Positions 17,183-24,414 of a DNA stretch of 64,000 nt are shown here, piece by piece. The stretch covers positions 124,001-188,000 of the forward strand of contig NZ_FOMK01000010.1 of the NCBI RefSeq assembly GCF_900112615.1, given 5' to 3'. The notes under the pieces are model-generated. The model had not been told where the DNA came from. It made no database searches and was given only the letters and a program-made list of their open reading frames with translations. Each line of letters opens with the position of its first letter. The stretch's first letter is position 1. The DNA comes from Chitinophaga sp. CF118 (GTDB taxonomy: Bacteria > Bacteroidota > Bacteroidia > Chitinophagales > Chitinophagaceae). The position numbers and the translations under genes were made by a program.

Positions 17183-18133
17183 ATGCGTATTATAACATTA
17201 GAAGAGCACATTGCCTTACCTGAGTTTGCTCATGAGATACAGCAATGGCCGTTGCCTAAGCAAGTAGTGGAGAAACTCGCTGACATCAGTAACATTCGCT
17301 TAGAATCAATGGACGATAACGGTATTGATATGCAGGTGTTGTCTGTAGTAGGCAGGGGCGCAGAAAGTTTATCCCCTCGGAAAGCCTTGAAATTTGCCGT
17401 CAGGTACAATGATATCCTTGCCGCAAGAATTGCCGCTCATCCTACCCGGTTTAAGGCATTTGCACATCTACCTATGTCTTCTCCAGAAGCAGCGGCAAAC
17501 GAGTTGGAAAGAGCAAAGGAGGAACATCATTTCTGTGGAACCCTGATCAACGGGCTTACAAATGGTAAATTCCTGGACCTTCCGGAATTCAGGCCATTAC
17601 TGCAAAAAGCGGAACAATTACAAATGCCCCTTTACCTGCATCCAGGTCTGCCACCTGAAACTGTTGCCGAAGCCTATTACAACGATCTCCCGGGATCAAT
17701 AGGTGTGATGCTTGCATGCGGTGGCTGGGGATGGCATGCTGAAACAGCCCTACAGGTACTGCGTTTAATCATCACCGGAACATTAGACAGGTATCCCCGG
17801 TTAAAGATTATCATTGGGCATATGGGAGAAATGATACCTATGATGACGTCCAGGCTGGATGAAAAATTTAATGTTACCAACACAGGTTATCACCAGCGGT
17901 CAGTCAGTCAAACCCTACGCGATCAGGTACACATTACTACCAGTGGGATTTTTACTTTACCACCACTGATGACTGCACTAAGTACTTTTGGTATCGATAA
18001 TGTCATGTTTTCCGTAGATTATCCTTTCAGCACAAACGAAGCAGGAAAACAATTGCTGGAAAGTATTCCACTACCTCCTGAAGAAGTAGCGAAGATAGCA
18101 AGCGGAAATGCAGAGAGATTGCTTGGCCTGTAG
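17183..18133 (+). CDS. Amidohydrolase-2 family protein, decarboxylase-like
   Basis: A 316-residue TIM-barrel metalloenzyme-like protein. It begins MRIITLEEH, where the Glu-x-His replaces the first metal-binding pair as in gamma-resorcylate and 2,3-dihydroxybenzoate decarboxylases. Later ligands are LYLHPGLPP (His about residue 154), IIIGHMGEMIPMM (His about residue 213) and the barrel-end Asp in MFSVDYPF (about residue 279). Family members are non-oxidative aromatic-acid decarboxylases or hydrolases. The next-door Crp-like regulator suggests an inducible pathway, but no other catabolic gene is near, so the substrate stays open. Confidence 0.8.
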   Translation: MRIITLEEHIALPEFAHEIQQWPLPKQVVEKLADISNIRLESMDDNGIDMQVLSVVGRGAESLSPRKALKFAVRYNDILAARIAAHPTRFKAFAHLPMSSPEAAANELERAKEEHHFCGTLINGLTNGKFLDLPEFRPLLQKAEQLQMPLYLHPGLPPETVAEAYYNDLPGSIGVMLACGGWGWHAETALQVLRLIITGTLDRYPRLKIIIGHMGEMIPMMTSRLDEKFNVTNTGYHQRSVSQTLRDQVHITTSGIFTLPPLMTALSTFGIDNVMFSVDYPFSTNEAGKQLLESIPLPPEEVAKIASGNAERLLGL

Positions 18134-18266
18134 GTTAAACAGGTACAAGCCTATTTTGGCATTCTTGTTTTAATTAAATAATACACCTAATCTCACCCTA
18201 AGAAAAGGTATTTGTAGTGCCATCTATAAAGACACCATGTATTTCAGCCAAAAATGGGATTACATG

Positions 18267-18351
18267 TTCCAAATAACTCCCATCCGGGGTACAGCTGGAG
18301 CAGGACGATCTGAAATTAGTAAAGGCATCGCGAGAGCGGGTGCCTTTTTTT
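18267..18351 (+). repeat. Degenerate tRNA 3'-end-like sequence plus terminator (scar 3)
   Basis: GTTCCAAATAACTCCCATCC (from 18266) followed by GGGGTACA (18295-18302) resembles a T arm and acceptor end of an ordinary tRNA with small insertions. The terminator AAAGGCATCGC / GCGGGTGCCTTTTTTT (18321-18351) matches that of scar 2. It closes the Crp-amidohydrolase cassette. Confidence 0.45.
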
Positions 18352-18435
18352 GTTTTACCCCATGTCATGTCATATCTTTTCTTTGCCCCTGGATCCAATT
18401 TTTTTGTAACTTTCATTGTTGTAAAATCCTTTGTT

Positions 18436-19062
18436 ATGCCCATACGACTCAATGTTCCTTTTATCCAAAAAGATGACGCAAAGAAGTTAGGTGCAAGATG
18501 GGTTCCAGATGTTAGTACTTGGGTTATACCTGACCATATTGTTGATATTAATCCATTTAATGCATGGCTGCCACGAAATGGCGGAACGTTTGTTAAATAT
18601 CCTTATCTAATTGCCAAGAATAAAAGAGACTGTTGGAAATGTCATAAGGAAACTCCGTTGATAGGACTTGGAGCAAGAAATTATATTACAAGTGTTTTCG
18701 GTTCTCCTTTTTCAGAGCCTGTTTGGGAAATACGTAACTATCCTGTCTTTTTTGTAGATATTAAATTGGTAGATGATGTCATTGCTTCTATTATGCACGA
18801 ACAATATCCCTTTTTTAAAAATACTTACCATAAAACATTAGGAAAACAGCTATGGCTCAATACATGTACCCACTGTGAAACGATACAGGGAGATGATTAT
18901 AATATAGATCGTTCCTATATATTGGGCGGTTATTTAAATGAAAAGCGAACATTGTTTCGGGGAAAACAAATGGAGCAGCTGCCACTCCGATTTGATTATT
19001 ACATTGACTCAGCTATTTATGAGGGAGAATATTATTGGGATGGTTTTGAAGAAGCGGAGTAA
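18436..19062 (+). CDS. DUF5710-domain protein with a two-knuckle zinc ribbon
   Basis: A 208-residue protein. The start at 18436 (MPIRLNVPF) is chosen because the open frame upstream runs into the scar-3 terminator. Residues 1-43 match DUF5710 (LNVPF, then KKLGARWVPDVSTWVIP), a small domain often found in DNA-processing proteins of mobile elements. Two CxxC pairs follow (CWKCHK about residue 66, CTHCET about residue 151), which could bind one zinc. The remainder is unrecognised. Location in a cassette between tRNA-like scars suggests an accessory gene. Confidence 0.65.
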   Translation: MPIRLNVPFIQKDDAKKLGARWVPDVSTWVIPDHIVDINPFNAWLPRNGGTFVKYPYLIAKNKRDCWKCHKETPLIGLGARNYITSVFGSPFSEPVWEIRNYPVFFVDIKLVDDVIASIMHEQYPFFKNTYHKTLGKQLWLNTCTHCETIQGDDYNIDRSYILGGYLNEKRTLFRGKQMEQLPLRFDYYIDSAIYEGEYYWDGFEEAE

Positions 19063-19092
19063 ATCTTAATTTTCTTTACAAATTCCTGATGC

Positions 19093-19159
19093 TTTATCCA
19101 CTAAAAAATTTGCAGAGCCCCAACGGGCGCGTAGCTCAGCAAATTTTTTAGTGGATAAA
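19093..19159. repeat. Perfect 21-bp inverted repeat with tRNA-like loop
   Basis: Arms 19093-19113 and 19139-19159 are perfect reverse complements (TTTATCCACTAAAAAATTTG plus C). Inside, GAGC/GCTC extends the stem around a loop that contains GGGCGCGTAGCTCAGC, like the 5' end of a tRNA. A GCCCCAACG (19117-19125) in the loop can instead pair with CGTTGGGGC at 19184-19192. It lies between the DUF5710 gene and the hxlR-like gene; terminator, attenuator or mobile-element end are all possible. Confidence 0.7.
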
Positions 19160-19327
19160 ATATTCATAGATTTCCAGCTGATTCGTTGGGGCCAATATTA
19201 GATGTTTGTCAGATTAAATATTAACTAATACAAGTATACGACTATGTGATTTGGTTAGACAATGGTAGTATTAATCCTTTGTGTAAATAGTATAATACGC
19301 AGAGGATTAAATACTGAATTTTTATTA

Positions 19328-19681
19328 TTAAACGGATTCGCGCTGTTTGCGTCCCCAGTTTCTAAGTTGGTCTAAAATAGGTGCTAATTCCCGTGCCAGT
19401 TCCGTCATCTCGTATTCTACTCTTGGAGGTGTTTCTGCATAAGCAGAACGTTTGATCAGACCATCCTGTTCCATCGATTTCAGTTGTAAGCTGAGCATGC
19501 GTTCTGACATGTAGGAAAACTCTTTTTTTAGCTCGTTGAATCTGAGTTTTTTATCACCCAGTTTGTCTAACAATAACAATTTCCATCGGCCTCCGATTTT
19601 CTGAACAGCATAGGTAAGATCACAATTGATAATACATTGCTCGTTTCGCGTATAGGTGGAGTTTTTCTTTCTTGTTGTCAT
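19328..19681 (-). CDS. HxlR family transcriptional regulator
   Basis: A 117-residue winged-helix protein. The N-terminus has the Cys pair of many redox- or aldehyde-sensing HxlR proteins (EQCIINCDLTYAVQKIGGRWK, with Cys about residues 15 and 20), then LRFNELKKEFSYMSERMLSLQLKSMEQDGLI (recognition helix about residues 59-75) and the wing YAETPPRVEYEMTE. It is divergent from the SDR gene with 90 bp between starts, the classic arrangement in which HxlR controls the neighbouring oxidoreductase. Confidence 0.88.
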   Translation of the reverse strand: MTTRKKNSTYTRNEQCIINCDLTYAVQKIGGRWKLLLLDKLGDKKLRFNELKKEFSYMSERMLSLQLKSMEQDGLIKRSAYAETPPRVEYEMTELARELAPILDQLRNWGRKQRESV

Positions 19682-19745
19682 TACTTACATGTTTGTTCGT
19701 GCCTTACAATTGGTTGTACATATGATAAAGTTAACCACAACTGCC

Positions 19746-19753
19746 TACGTTTG
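19746..19753 (+). promoter_or_regulatory. -7 element of the SDR gene
   Basis: TACGTTTG is an exact TAnnTTTG match, 18 bp before the ATG at 19772. The TTGGTTGTACATATG just upstream (from 19710) could hold the HxlR operator. Confidence 0.45.
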
Positions 19754-19771
19754 CAAAGAAAAATATACTAT

Positions 19772-20524
19772 ATGGATCTTTACTTAAAAGAAAAAACTGC
19801 AATAGTAACCGGTGCGAGTCAAGGGTTGGGTCGGGCCATTGCAAAAGAACTGGCAATAGAGGGTGTGAAGGTGTTTGCAACTGCAAGAAACAAGGATATG
19901 CTGAATAGCTTTAAAGCAGAAGTGATCAGCGCCGGTGGAATAGAACCCATAATATTCATACAAGACATTATGGCGATTGATGGCCCTCAAAATATTGCTA
20001 CTGCTGCAATATCTGCATTGGGACATGTAGATATTCTCATTAACAATGCAGGCCAAAGCCGTCCTGTAGATTTAACGGGGCCTGAAGAAACATGGGTTGA
20101 ATCTGTAACACTGGATTTCGACCGCCCCCGTCAACTGACGCAACAGTTGTTACCTCATATGATAGAACGTAAACAAGGTGCTATTCTGAATCTTTCCAGC
20201 ACTTATGAACTACGCATTATTAATGTTTCAGCTGTCGCCAAAGCAAGTGTGGTAGCCTGGTCAAAAGCATTATCCAGTCAGCTGGGTCGCTACAATATCA
20301 GAGTTAATTGCCTGCAACCAGGTCTCTTGGATACTCAGAATGTCCGTAACATTTTTTCCGATGAAGAACGCAAAATATTCGCTGAACGCGAAATTCCACT
20401 AGGCGATTTCGGAGAACCGCAGGATGCTGCTAATTTAGCTGCCTTTCTGGTATCCCCCCGCGCAAAGTATATAACCGGCATCGTTGCTGCTGTCGATGGA
20501 GGATTGCGGCGCTATGCATTCTGA
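19772..20524 (+). CDS. Short-chain dehydrogenase/reductase with altered catalytic motif
   Basis: A 250-residue Rossmann protein; the start MDLYLKEKTAIVTG is used because upstream codons cover the promoter. Cofactor motif TGASQGLG (residues 12-19), NNAG (about residue 90), catalytic Ser in NLSSTYE (about residue 140), and C-terminal VNCLQPG and GGLRRYAF tail are all present. At the YxxxK site the sequence reads SAVAK: the Lys is kept but the Tyr is Ser, so ordinary SDR proton transfer may be lost or another residue takes over. Probably regulated by the divergent HxlR gene. Confidence 0.8.
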   Translation: MDLYLKEKTAIVTGASQGLGRAIAKELAIEGVKVFATARNKDMLNSFKAEVISAGGIEPIIFIQDIMAIDGPQNIATAAISALGHVDILINNAGQSRPVDLTGPEETWVESVTLDFDRPRQLTQQLLPHMIERKQGAILNLSSTYELRIINVSAVAKASVVAWSKALSSQLGRYNIRVNCLQPGLLDTQNVRNIFSDEERKIFAEREIPLGDFGEPQDAANLAAFLVSPRAKYITGIVAAVDGGLRRYAF

Positions 20525-20581
20525 TTTGTAATGAAGGCTTCATTAAATCTTATTATATCTTGTGATAAAAGATTAGATAAT

Positions 20582-20642
20582 TCGTCCGTTCTTGCTACAC
20601 AGATTAAAGAAGGCTTTGAGAGTAAATCTCGAAGCCTTCTTT
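20582..20642 (+). repeat. Degenerate tRNA 3'-end-like sequence plus terminator (scar 4)
   Basis: GTCCGTTCTTGCTACACA (from 20584) resembles the acceptor end of a tRNA (GCTACAC as after the tRNA-Met). The terminator AAAGAAGGCTT-GAGA / TCTC-AAGCCTTCTTT (20606-20642) shares the AGGCTTTGA...CGAAGCCTT core with the tRNA-Met terminator at 15457-15496. Confidence 0.55.
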
Positions 20643-20717
20643 AATTTCTATTACTTATTCCCATTATCCCGTTCTGGGTACAATCCATAATATTTTGATA
20701 GTCAAAATTTTCATATC

Positions 20718-21704
20718 TTATTTTCTAACCAGCCTGGGATCCTTATCTATCATTACTATTCCTCGCTGGCAGGCAGGTAAAAGGTTCTGAATATCAGGTT
20801 TTGAAGAATGTTTTATCAGGTCAATTGCAGAATTTAGGAAGTATCTGGCTCTTTTTAATTCCGGTAGGGTTGCTTTTTTATTATTGACTATAGAGACCGC
20901 ATAATTGTAGTAGGTGGTAATTTTCGTATTAGGATTATCCTTATTAAAAACATAACTGTTCTCTGCTATTTTTATATTTTGCTCCTGTTCATTCAATTTC
21001 AGGTAAGCATTGACCGAATCAAGATAATTTACATAACCCATTCTTGCACTGCTATCAAAGGTCAGATTAGGTGTATAAAACGATTGCATTCTTAGTGGAT
21101 AATTATCAAACTGGAATACCGGTTCCAGAGGTAAATGTGTGGATATAAATTGAGCAGGAGCTACTAAGAAATAGGCGGTGTTGATCTTTTTAATAAAATA
21201 AGAACTTCCGTTCTTATTCACCATCTCGCAGGTAGACCAGAATAAATCGCATAGTACCCATGAAGAATCAATGTATACTGCATTCCAGGCATGATTAGCT
21301 TCGTCCAGTATGTCTGTAGGTTTAAATCCTGCATATTTTACATATCCTTCAATGTGCAAACATTTTATGTTATTGAGTTTACAAAACTCAGTAACTATAT
21401 TGGCATATTCGTCACACAATCCTTTTCTTTGTTTAATGCTCTCATCTGTTGTAAGAGGATAACCGCCTGTAAGAAAACGATCGGAGTCCACTTGCAAAAA
21501 ATTATCTGCCCATAACAAGAGCATTTGAAGTTGTTCTTTGGGCTCTTTTGTTAAGACGGATATGGTCCTGGACAAATCTTTCGCATTCTGGACTACTGAA
21601 AAATCGGTATTCGAAAACTTTGTAATCGTAGGCGATGATATCTCTTGCTGAGCATATGCGGTAATCTGTAAGATCAAAAGAGGAATAATAAGTAATTTAT
21701 TCAT
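20718..21704 (-). CDS. Secreted transglutaminase-like protein
   Basis: A 328-residue protein with an N-terminal signal peptide (MNKLLIIPLLILQITAYAQ, cleavage near residue 19); this ATG is preferred over one 38 codons upstream. The cysteine-protease-like transglutaminase core shows all three catalytic residues: Cys in RKGLCDEYAN (about residue 94), His in ANHAWNAVY (about residue 133) and Asp in WVLCDLFWS (about residue 147). Such bacterial proteins are usually periplasmic peptidases or crosslinkers of unknown substrate. The C-terminal 130 residues are helical and unrecognised. The methyltransferase gene upstream on the same strand is 114 bp away. Confidence 0.75.
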   Translation of the reverse strand: MNKLLIIPLLILQITAYAQQEISSPTITKFSNTDFSVVQNAKDLSRTISVLTKEPKEQLQMLLLWADNFLQVDSDRFLTGGYPLTTDESIKQRKGLCDEYANIVTEFCKLNNIKCLHIEGYVKYAGFKPTDILDEANHAWNAVYIDSSWVLCDLFWSTCEMVNKNGSSYFIKKINTAYFLVAPAQFISTHLPLEPVFQFDNYPLRMQSFYTPNLTFDSSARMGYVNYLDSVNAYLKLNEQEQNIKIAENSYVFNKDNPNTKITTYYNYAVSIVNNKKATLPELKRARYFLNSAIDLIKHSSKPDIQNLLPACQRGIVMIDKDPRLVRK

Positions 21705-21818
21705 AGGAGATAAAGAAACTAAATAAAGATACTGTTCCCGATTTTTAATACAAAAAGTAATAAAAGAATCGTTAAAAGCCATCCAATCTTGCAATAATTG
21801 GTTAACTGCTTTGATCAA

Positions 21819-22511
21819 TCATACTGTTGTCATTCCATAATAAGAATCCACTGCTTCTTGCCCTGTATAGTTAGGCCCGCTCTTGTCATCAGCTCCTTTA
21901 TAAGTCAGATTGAAATAAATATCTCTATGTCCTTCACAACGAACTAACTTCTTCCGGGCATTATACTCGATCTCATTTTCGATGAACAGCTGTTTTAAAT
22001 ATTGTCCATTCTGGTCTCCTTCAATCTTAATACTATTGAGGTCAAGATTGGCAATTAATACTCCTTGATTGCCAATTAATTTTAGCCCTGTTGATAACGC
22101 CTTAAGCTTATCCCCAACATAATGAAGTCCATGAACACATGTGATCAGATCATATTGATCATCATTTGTCCAATTGACCAGGGAGCCTATTTCAAATCGC
22201 AGGCAATTAACAAATGGTGGGATTGGCTGAAATTGATCTACAAGATCAATTCCTACCAGCGTAACACGATCCTGACGGCCCTCATCTGATACAGCCCTGG
22301 CATATTGAAGTAATGCATTACCTTCTCCACAGCATAGGTCCAACCATTTTACATGTGTTTTTTGTTCCAGACAGGTGTCTAAATATTCTTCCGGCTTAAA
22401 TTTCAATTCTTTTTCATAGCTGTTGATCCCGCTGGCTTTTCGCTTACGATTCATACGGTTATTAGCCACTATTGGAGACCAGATCAATTCGTTCTCTGTT
22501 AATAACTTCAT
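21819..22511 (-). CDS. Class I SAM-dependent methyltransferase
   Basis: A 230-residue Rossmann methyltransferase. Motif I is WLDLCCGEGNALL (about residues 55-67), motif II region LVGIDLVDQF (about residues 84-93), then DLITCVHGLHYV (about residues 120-131, motif IV/post-motif). No fused domain. The substrate cannot be told. It is upstream of the transglutaminase-like gene on the same strand and lies in the accessory cassette bounded by tRNA-like scars. Confidence 0.8.
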   Translation of the reverse strand: MKLLTENELIWSPIVANNRMNRKRKASGINSYEKELKFKPEEYLDTCLEQKTHVKWLDLCCGEGNALLQYARAVSDEGRQDRVTLVGIDLVDQFQPIPPFVNCLRFEIGSLVNWTNDDQYDLITCVHGLHYVGDKLKALSTGLKLIGNQGVLIANLDLNSIKIEGDQNGQYLKQLFIENEIEYNARKKLVRCEGHRDIYFNLTYKGADDKSGPNYTGQEAVDSYYGMTTV

Positions 22512-22692
22512 TATCAGTAAATATATGGAACCATAATTTTTTTTCTTAACTCATTAAGCCTAAAATGGATTCCAACGTAAATAAATCACTAATTCCCTGG
22601 TATCTTCTTTATTAATTTTTTAAGACCTTAATAAATCGAATAGTATGGTTATATCCATGTTATTTATATTAGCAGATCAAAAATATTAAATT

Positions 22693-23109
22693 ATGGGATA
22701 CGTAAAGGAATATACGGTTAAAGAGGAGCATATTGACGTTCAGGGAATAATGGATGGTTTGTTCTACCCGTTTTATATGGAATACTGCAGACATGAATTT
22801 ATAAAAGATGTTCTTGGGTTTAGCCTGGAGGAAGAAGCGAAAAGAGGAGTGAATATGGTTTTATCTCAATACACAATTCAATTTATTCGTTCCCTGAAGA
22901 AGGATGATACATTTACGGTAACATGTGAATTGTTTTCTGATAAAAGTGAAAAGCCTCAGATACACTTTGAACAAAAAATAATTCTAAACGGTAAAATCGT
23001 TACAAAAGCAGTTTTCACCGGTACCTGTGTTCCTGCTACTGGTGGACGACCGTTTCTTCCGGATTCAATTAAAGAGAAAATGAAAACGGCACCTGTGCTG
23101 GAGGGATAG
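22693..23109 (+). CDS. Acyl-CoA thioesterase, hotdog fold (4HBT)
   Basis: A 138-residue single hotdog domain. The active-site stretch HIDVQGIMDGLFYPFYMEYCRHEFI (about residues 13-37) has the 4HBT Asp early in the long helix region and Tyr/Glu in the following helix, though the usual D-x-x-G-H-(V)-N is altered to D-V-Q-G-I-M-D. It probably hydrolyses acyl-CoA; natural substrate unknown. It is the last gene before scar 5 and the Fic genes. Confidence 0.7.
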   Translation: MGYVKEYTVKEEHIDVQGIMDGLFYPFYMEYCRHEFIKDVLGFSLEEEAKRGVNMVLSQYTIQFIRSLKKDDTFTVTCELFSDKSEKPQIHFEQKIILNGKIVTKAVFTGTCVPATGGRPFLPDSIKEKMKTAPVLEG

Positions 23110-23114
23110 AAAAG

Positions 23115-23176
23115 ATCAACTTTTCCGTTCTGGCTACACTAACGAGATTCTTGCAGCAGTCTGTCTGCAAGAATCT
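23115..23176 (+). repeat. Degenerate tRNA 3'-end-like sequence plus hairpin (scar 5)
   Basis: ATCAACTTTTCCGTTCTGG then CTACAC (23115-23139) resembles a T loop, T stem and acceptor end. It is followed by a perfect 12-bp hairpin AGATTCTTGCAG / CTGCAAGAATCT (23145-23176) with an 8-nt loop; no T run follows on the plus strand. Confidence 0.45.
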
Positions 23177-23206
23177 TGCATAAGTTAACATTAGTTCTAT
23201 CTTCTT

Positions 23207-24319
23207 TTATTCTTCCTTCAAAATATAGCTTGTACTTCGTCCCCCGGCAAGTTCTTTGACCAGGAGTCCCCGTTCTATCAAATCTTGAATATCACGGATC
23301 GCCGTGTCTTGTGAAGTTTTGGCAATGGTAGCCCATTTGGATGAAGTCAATTTGCCATGAAATCCATCCAGCAATTTATTAAGCATGAGCTTTTGCCTGT
23401 CATTTACTGTTTGTGAAGTCGGATTCTCCCAGAATCTTGCCTTTCTCATGACAGTGGCCAAGGTTGTATCTGTAGCTCCAATAGCGCGATCAAGGCACGA
23501 CAGGAACCATTGCAGCCATGATGTTATATCCAGCGTGCCTTTTTGGGTTTTCTCTAGGATGTCATAATAGTTGTTCCGTTCGATCCTGATTTGCGCTGAC
23601 ATGCTATAAAAACGTTGCTGACTTTTATCAGCACGCGCTAGTTGCATATCAGTGATAGCACGTGCGATACGTCCATTGCCATCATCAAAAGGGTGAATGG
23701 TCACAAACCAAAGATGCGTGATGGCGGCTTTTATAACCGGGTCAGCCTTTTCTTCAGAATTAAACCAATCCAGGAACCTGTTCATTTCAATATCCAGTCT
23801 GTCAGAATCTGGAGCCTGAAAATGGATCTTCTTGCGTCCCATTGCACCAGAGACAACTTGCATTGGATAGTCTATACTATTATTGCGCCATTTACCAACA
23901 ATGATCTTATATATGCTGCTATACCCTGTTGGAAACAATGATGCATGCCATCCATATAGACGTTCGGCAGTCAAAGGTGTAGTATACCGCTGTGTGGCGT
24001 CAAGCATCATTTCAACGACACCCTCAACATTTCTATCGGCAGGAATAAGCCCGGCAATGTCCATTCCCAAACGCCGCGCAATGGAAGAGCGCACCTGGTC
24101 AGGATTCAATATTTCGCCTTCAATTTCACTGGACTTCAAAACATCCATCGTTAGCGTTTGAAGGGAAGCTTCTTCCTGTAAATGATGGCTCAAACCTTCC
24201 ATATGGCTTAATAGTCGCTCCTGATTGTGGCGTACTTCTATCAAAAGCTGGCTGATCAGCTTGTTATTCCATTTGAAATTGAGCCATTCTTTCAGTTGAT
24301 GAATATATATTCTGCCCAC
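23207..24319 (-). CDS. Fic family protein (AMPylator-type) with DUF4172 and winged helix
   Basis: A 370-residue protein. A GTG at 24319 is chosen, giving MGRIYIHQLKEW, because the open frame further upstream runs through a hairpin and DUF4172 proteins begin just here. Order: DUF4172 (residues 1-90), the self-inhibitory helix motif SSEIEG (S-xxx-E-G, about residue 65), Fic core with the catalytic HPFDDGNGR (about residues 187-195), and a C-terminal winged helix (LTSSKWATIAKTSQDTAIRDIQDLIERGLL region). The HxFx(D/E)GNGR motif is complete, so transfer of AMP to a protein is expected. It is 95 bp downstream of a second Fic gene on the same strand. Confidence 0.85.
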   Translation of the reverse strand: MGRIYIHQLKEWLNFKWNNKLISQLLIEVRHNQERLLSHMEGLSHHLQEEASLQTLTMDVLKSSEIEGEILNPDQVRSSIARRLGMDIAGLIPADRNVEGVVEMMLDATQRYTTPLTAERLYGWHASLFPTGYSSIYKIIVGKWRNNSIDYPMQVVSGAMGRKKIHFQAPDSDRLDIEMNRFLDWFNSEEKADPVIKAAITHLWFVTIHPFDDGNGRIARAITDMQLARADKSQQRFYSMSAQIRIERNNYYDILEKTQKGTLDITSWLQWFLSCLDRAIGATDTTLATVMRKARFWENPTSQTVNDRQKLMLNKLLDGFHGKLTSSKWATIAKTSQDTAIRDIQDLIERGLLVKELAGGRSTSYILKEE

Positions 24320-24335
24320 AATCAAGTTTTTATAC

Positions 24336-24380
24336 GCAAATAATGCGGAGAATACCGCCTTTATTCTCCGCATTATTTGC
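24336..24380. repeat. Perfect 19-bp inverted repeat between two fic genes
   Basis: Arms 24336-24354 and 24362-24380 (GCAAATAATGCGGAGAATA and its complement) with a 7-nt loop CCGCCTT. It ends 16 bp before the chosen start of the downstream fic gene (minus strand) and begins 34 bp after the stop of the RhuM-Fic gene. It lacks a T run, so attenuation or translational masking is as likely as termination. Confidence 0.75.
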
Positions 24381-24414
24381 ATACACTTCAACGCCTTTTA
24401 CTTTGATAGGATGT

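Noticed and set aside
24373..24391. ATG starts for the downstream Fic protein at 24391, 24382 or 24373
   Set aside because: They would place the 19-bp hairpin inside the coding sequence and add residues before the DUF4172 start; GTG at 24319 fits better, though not proven.
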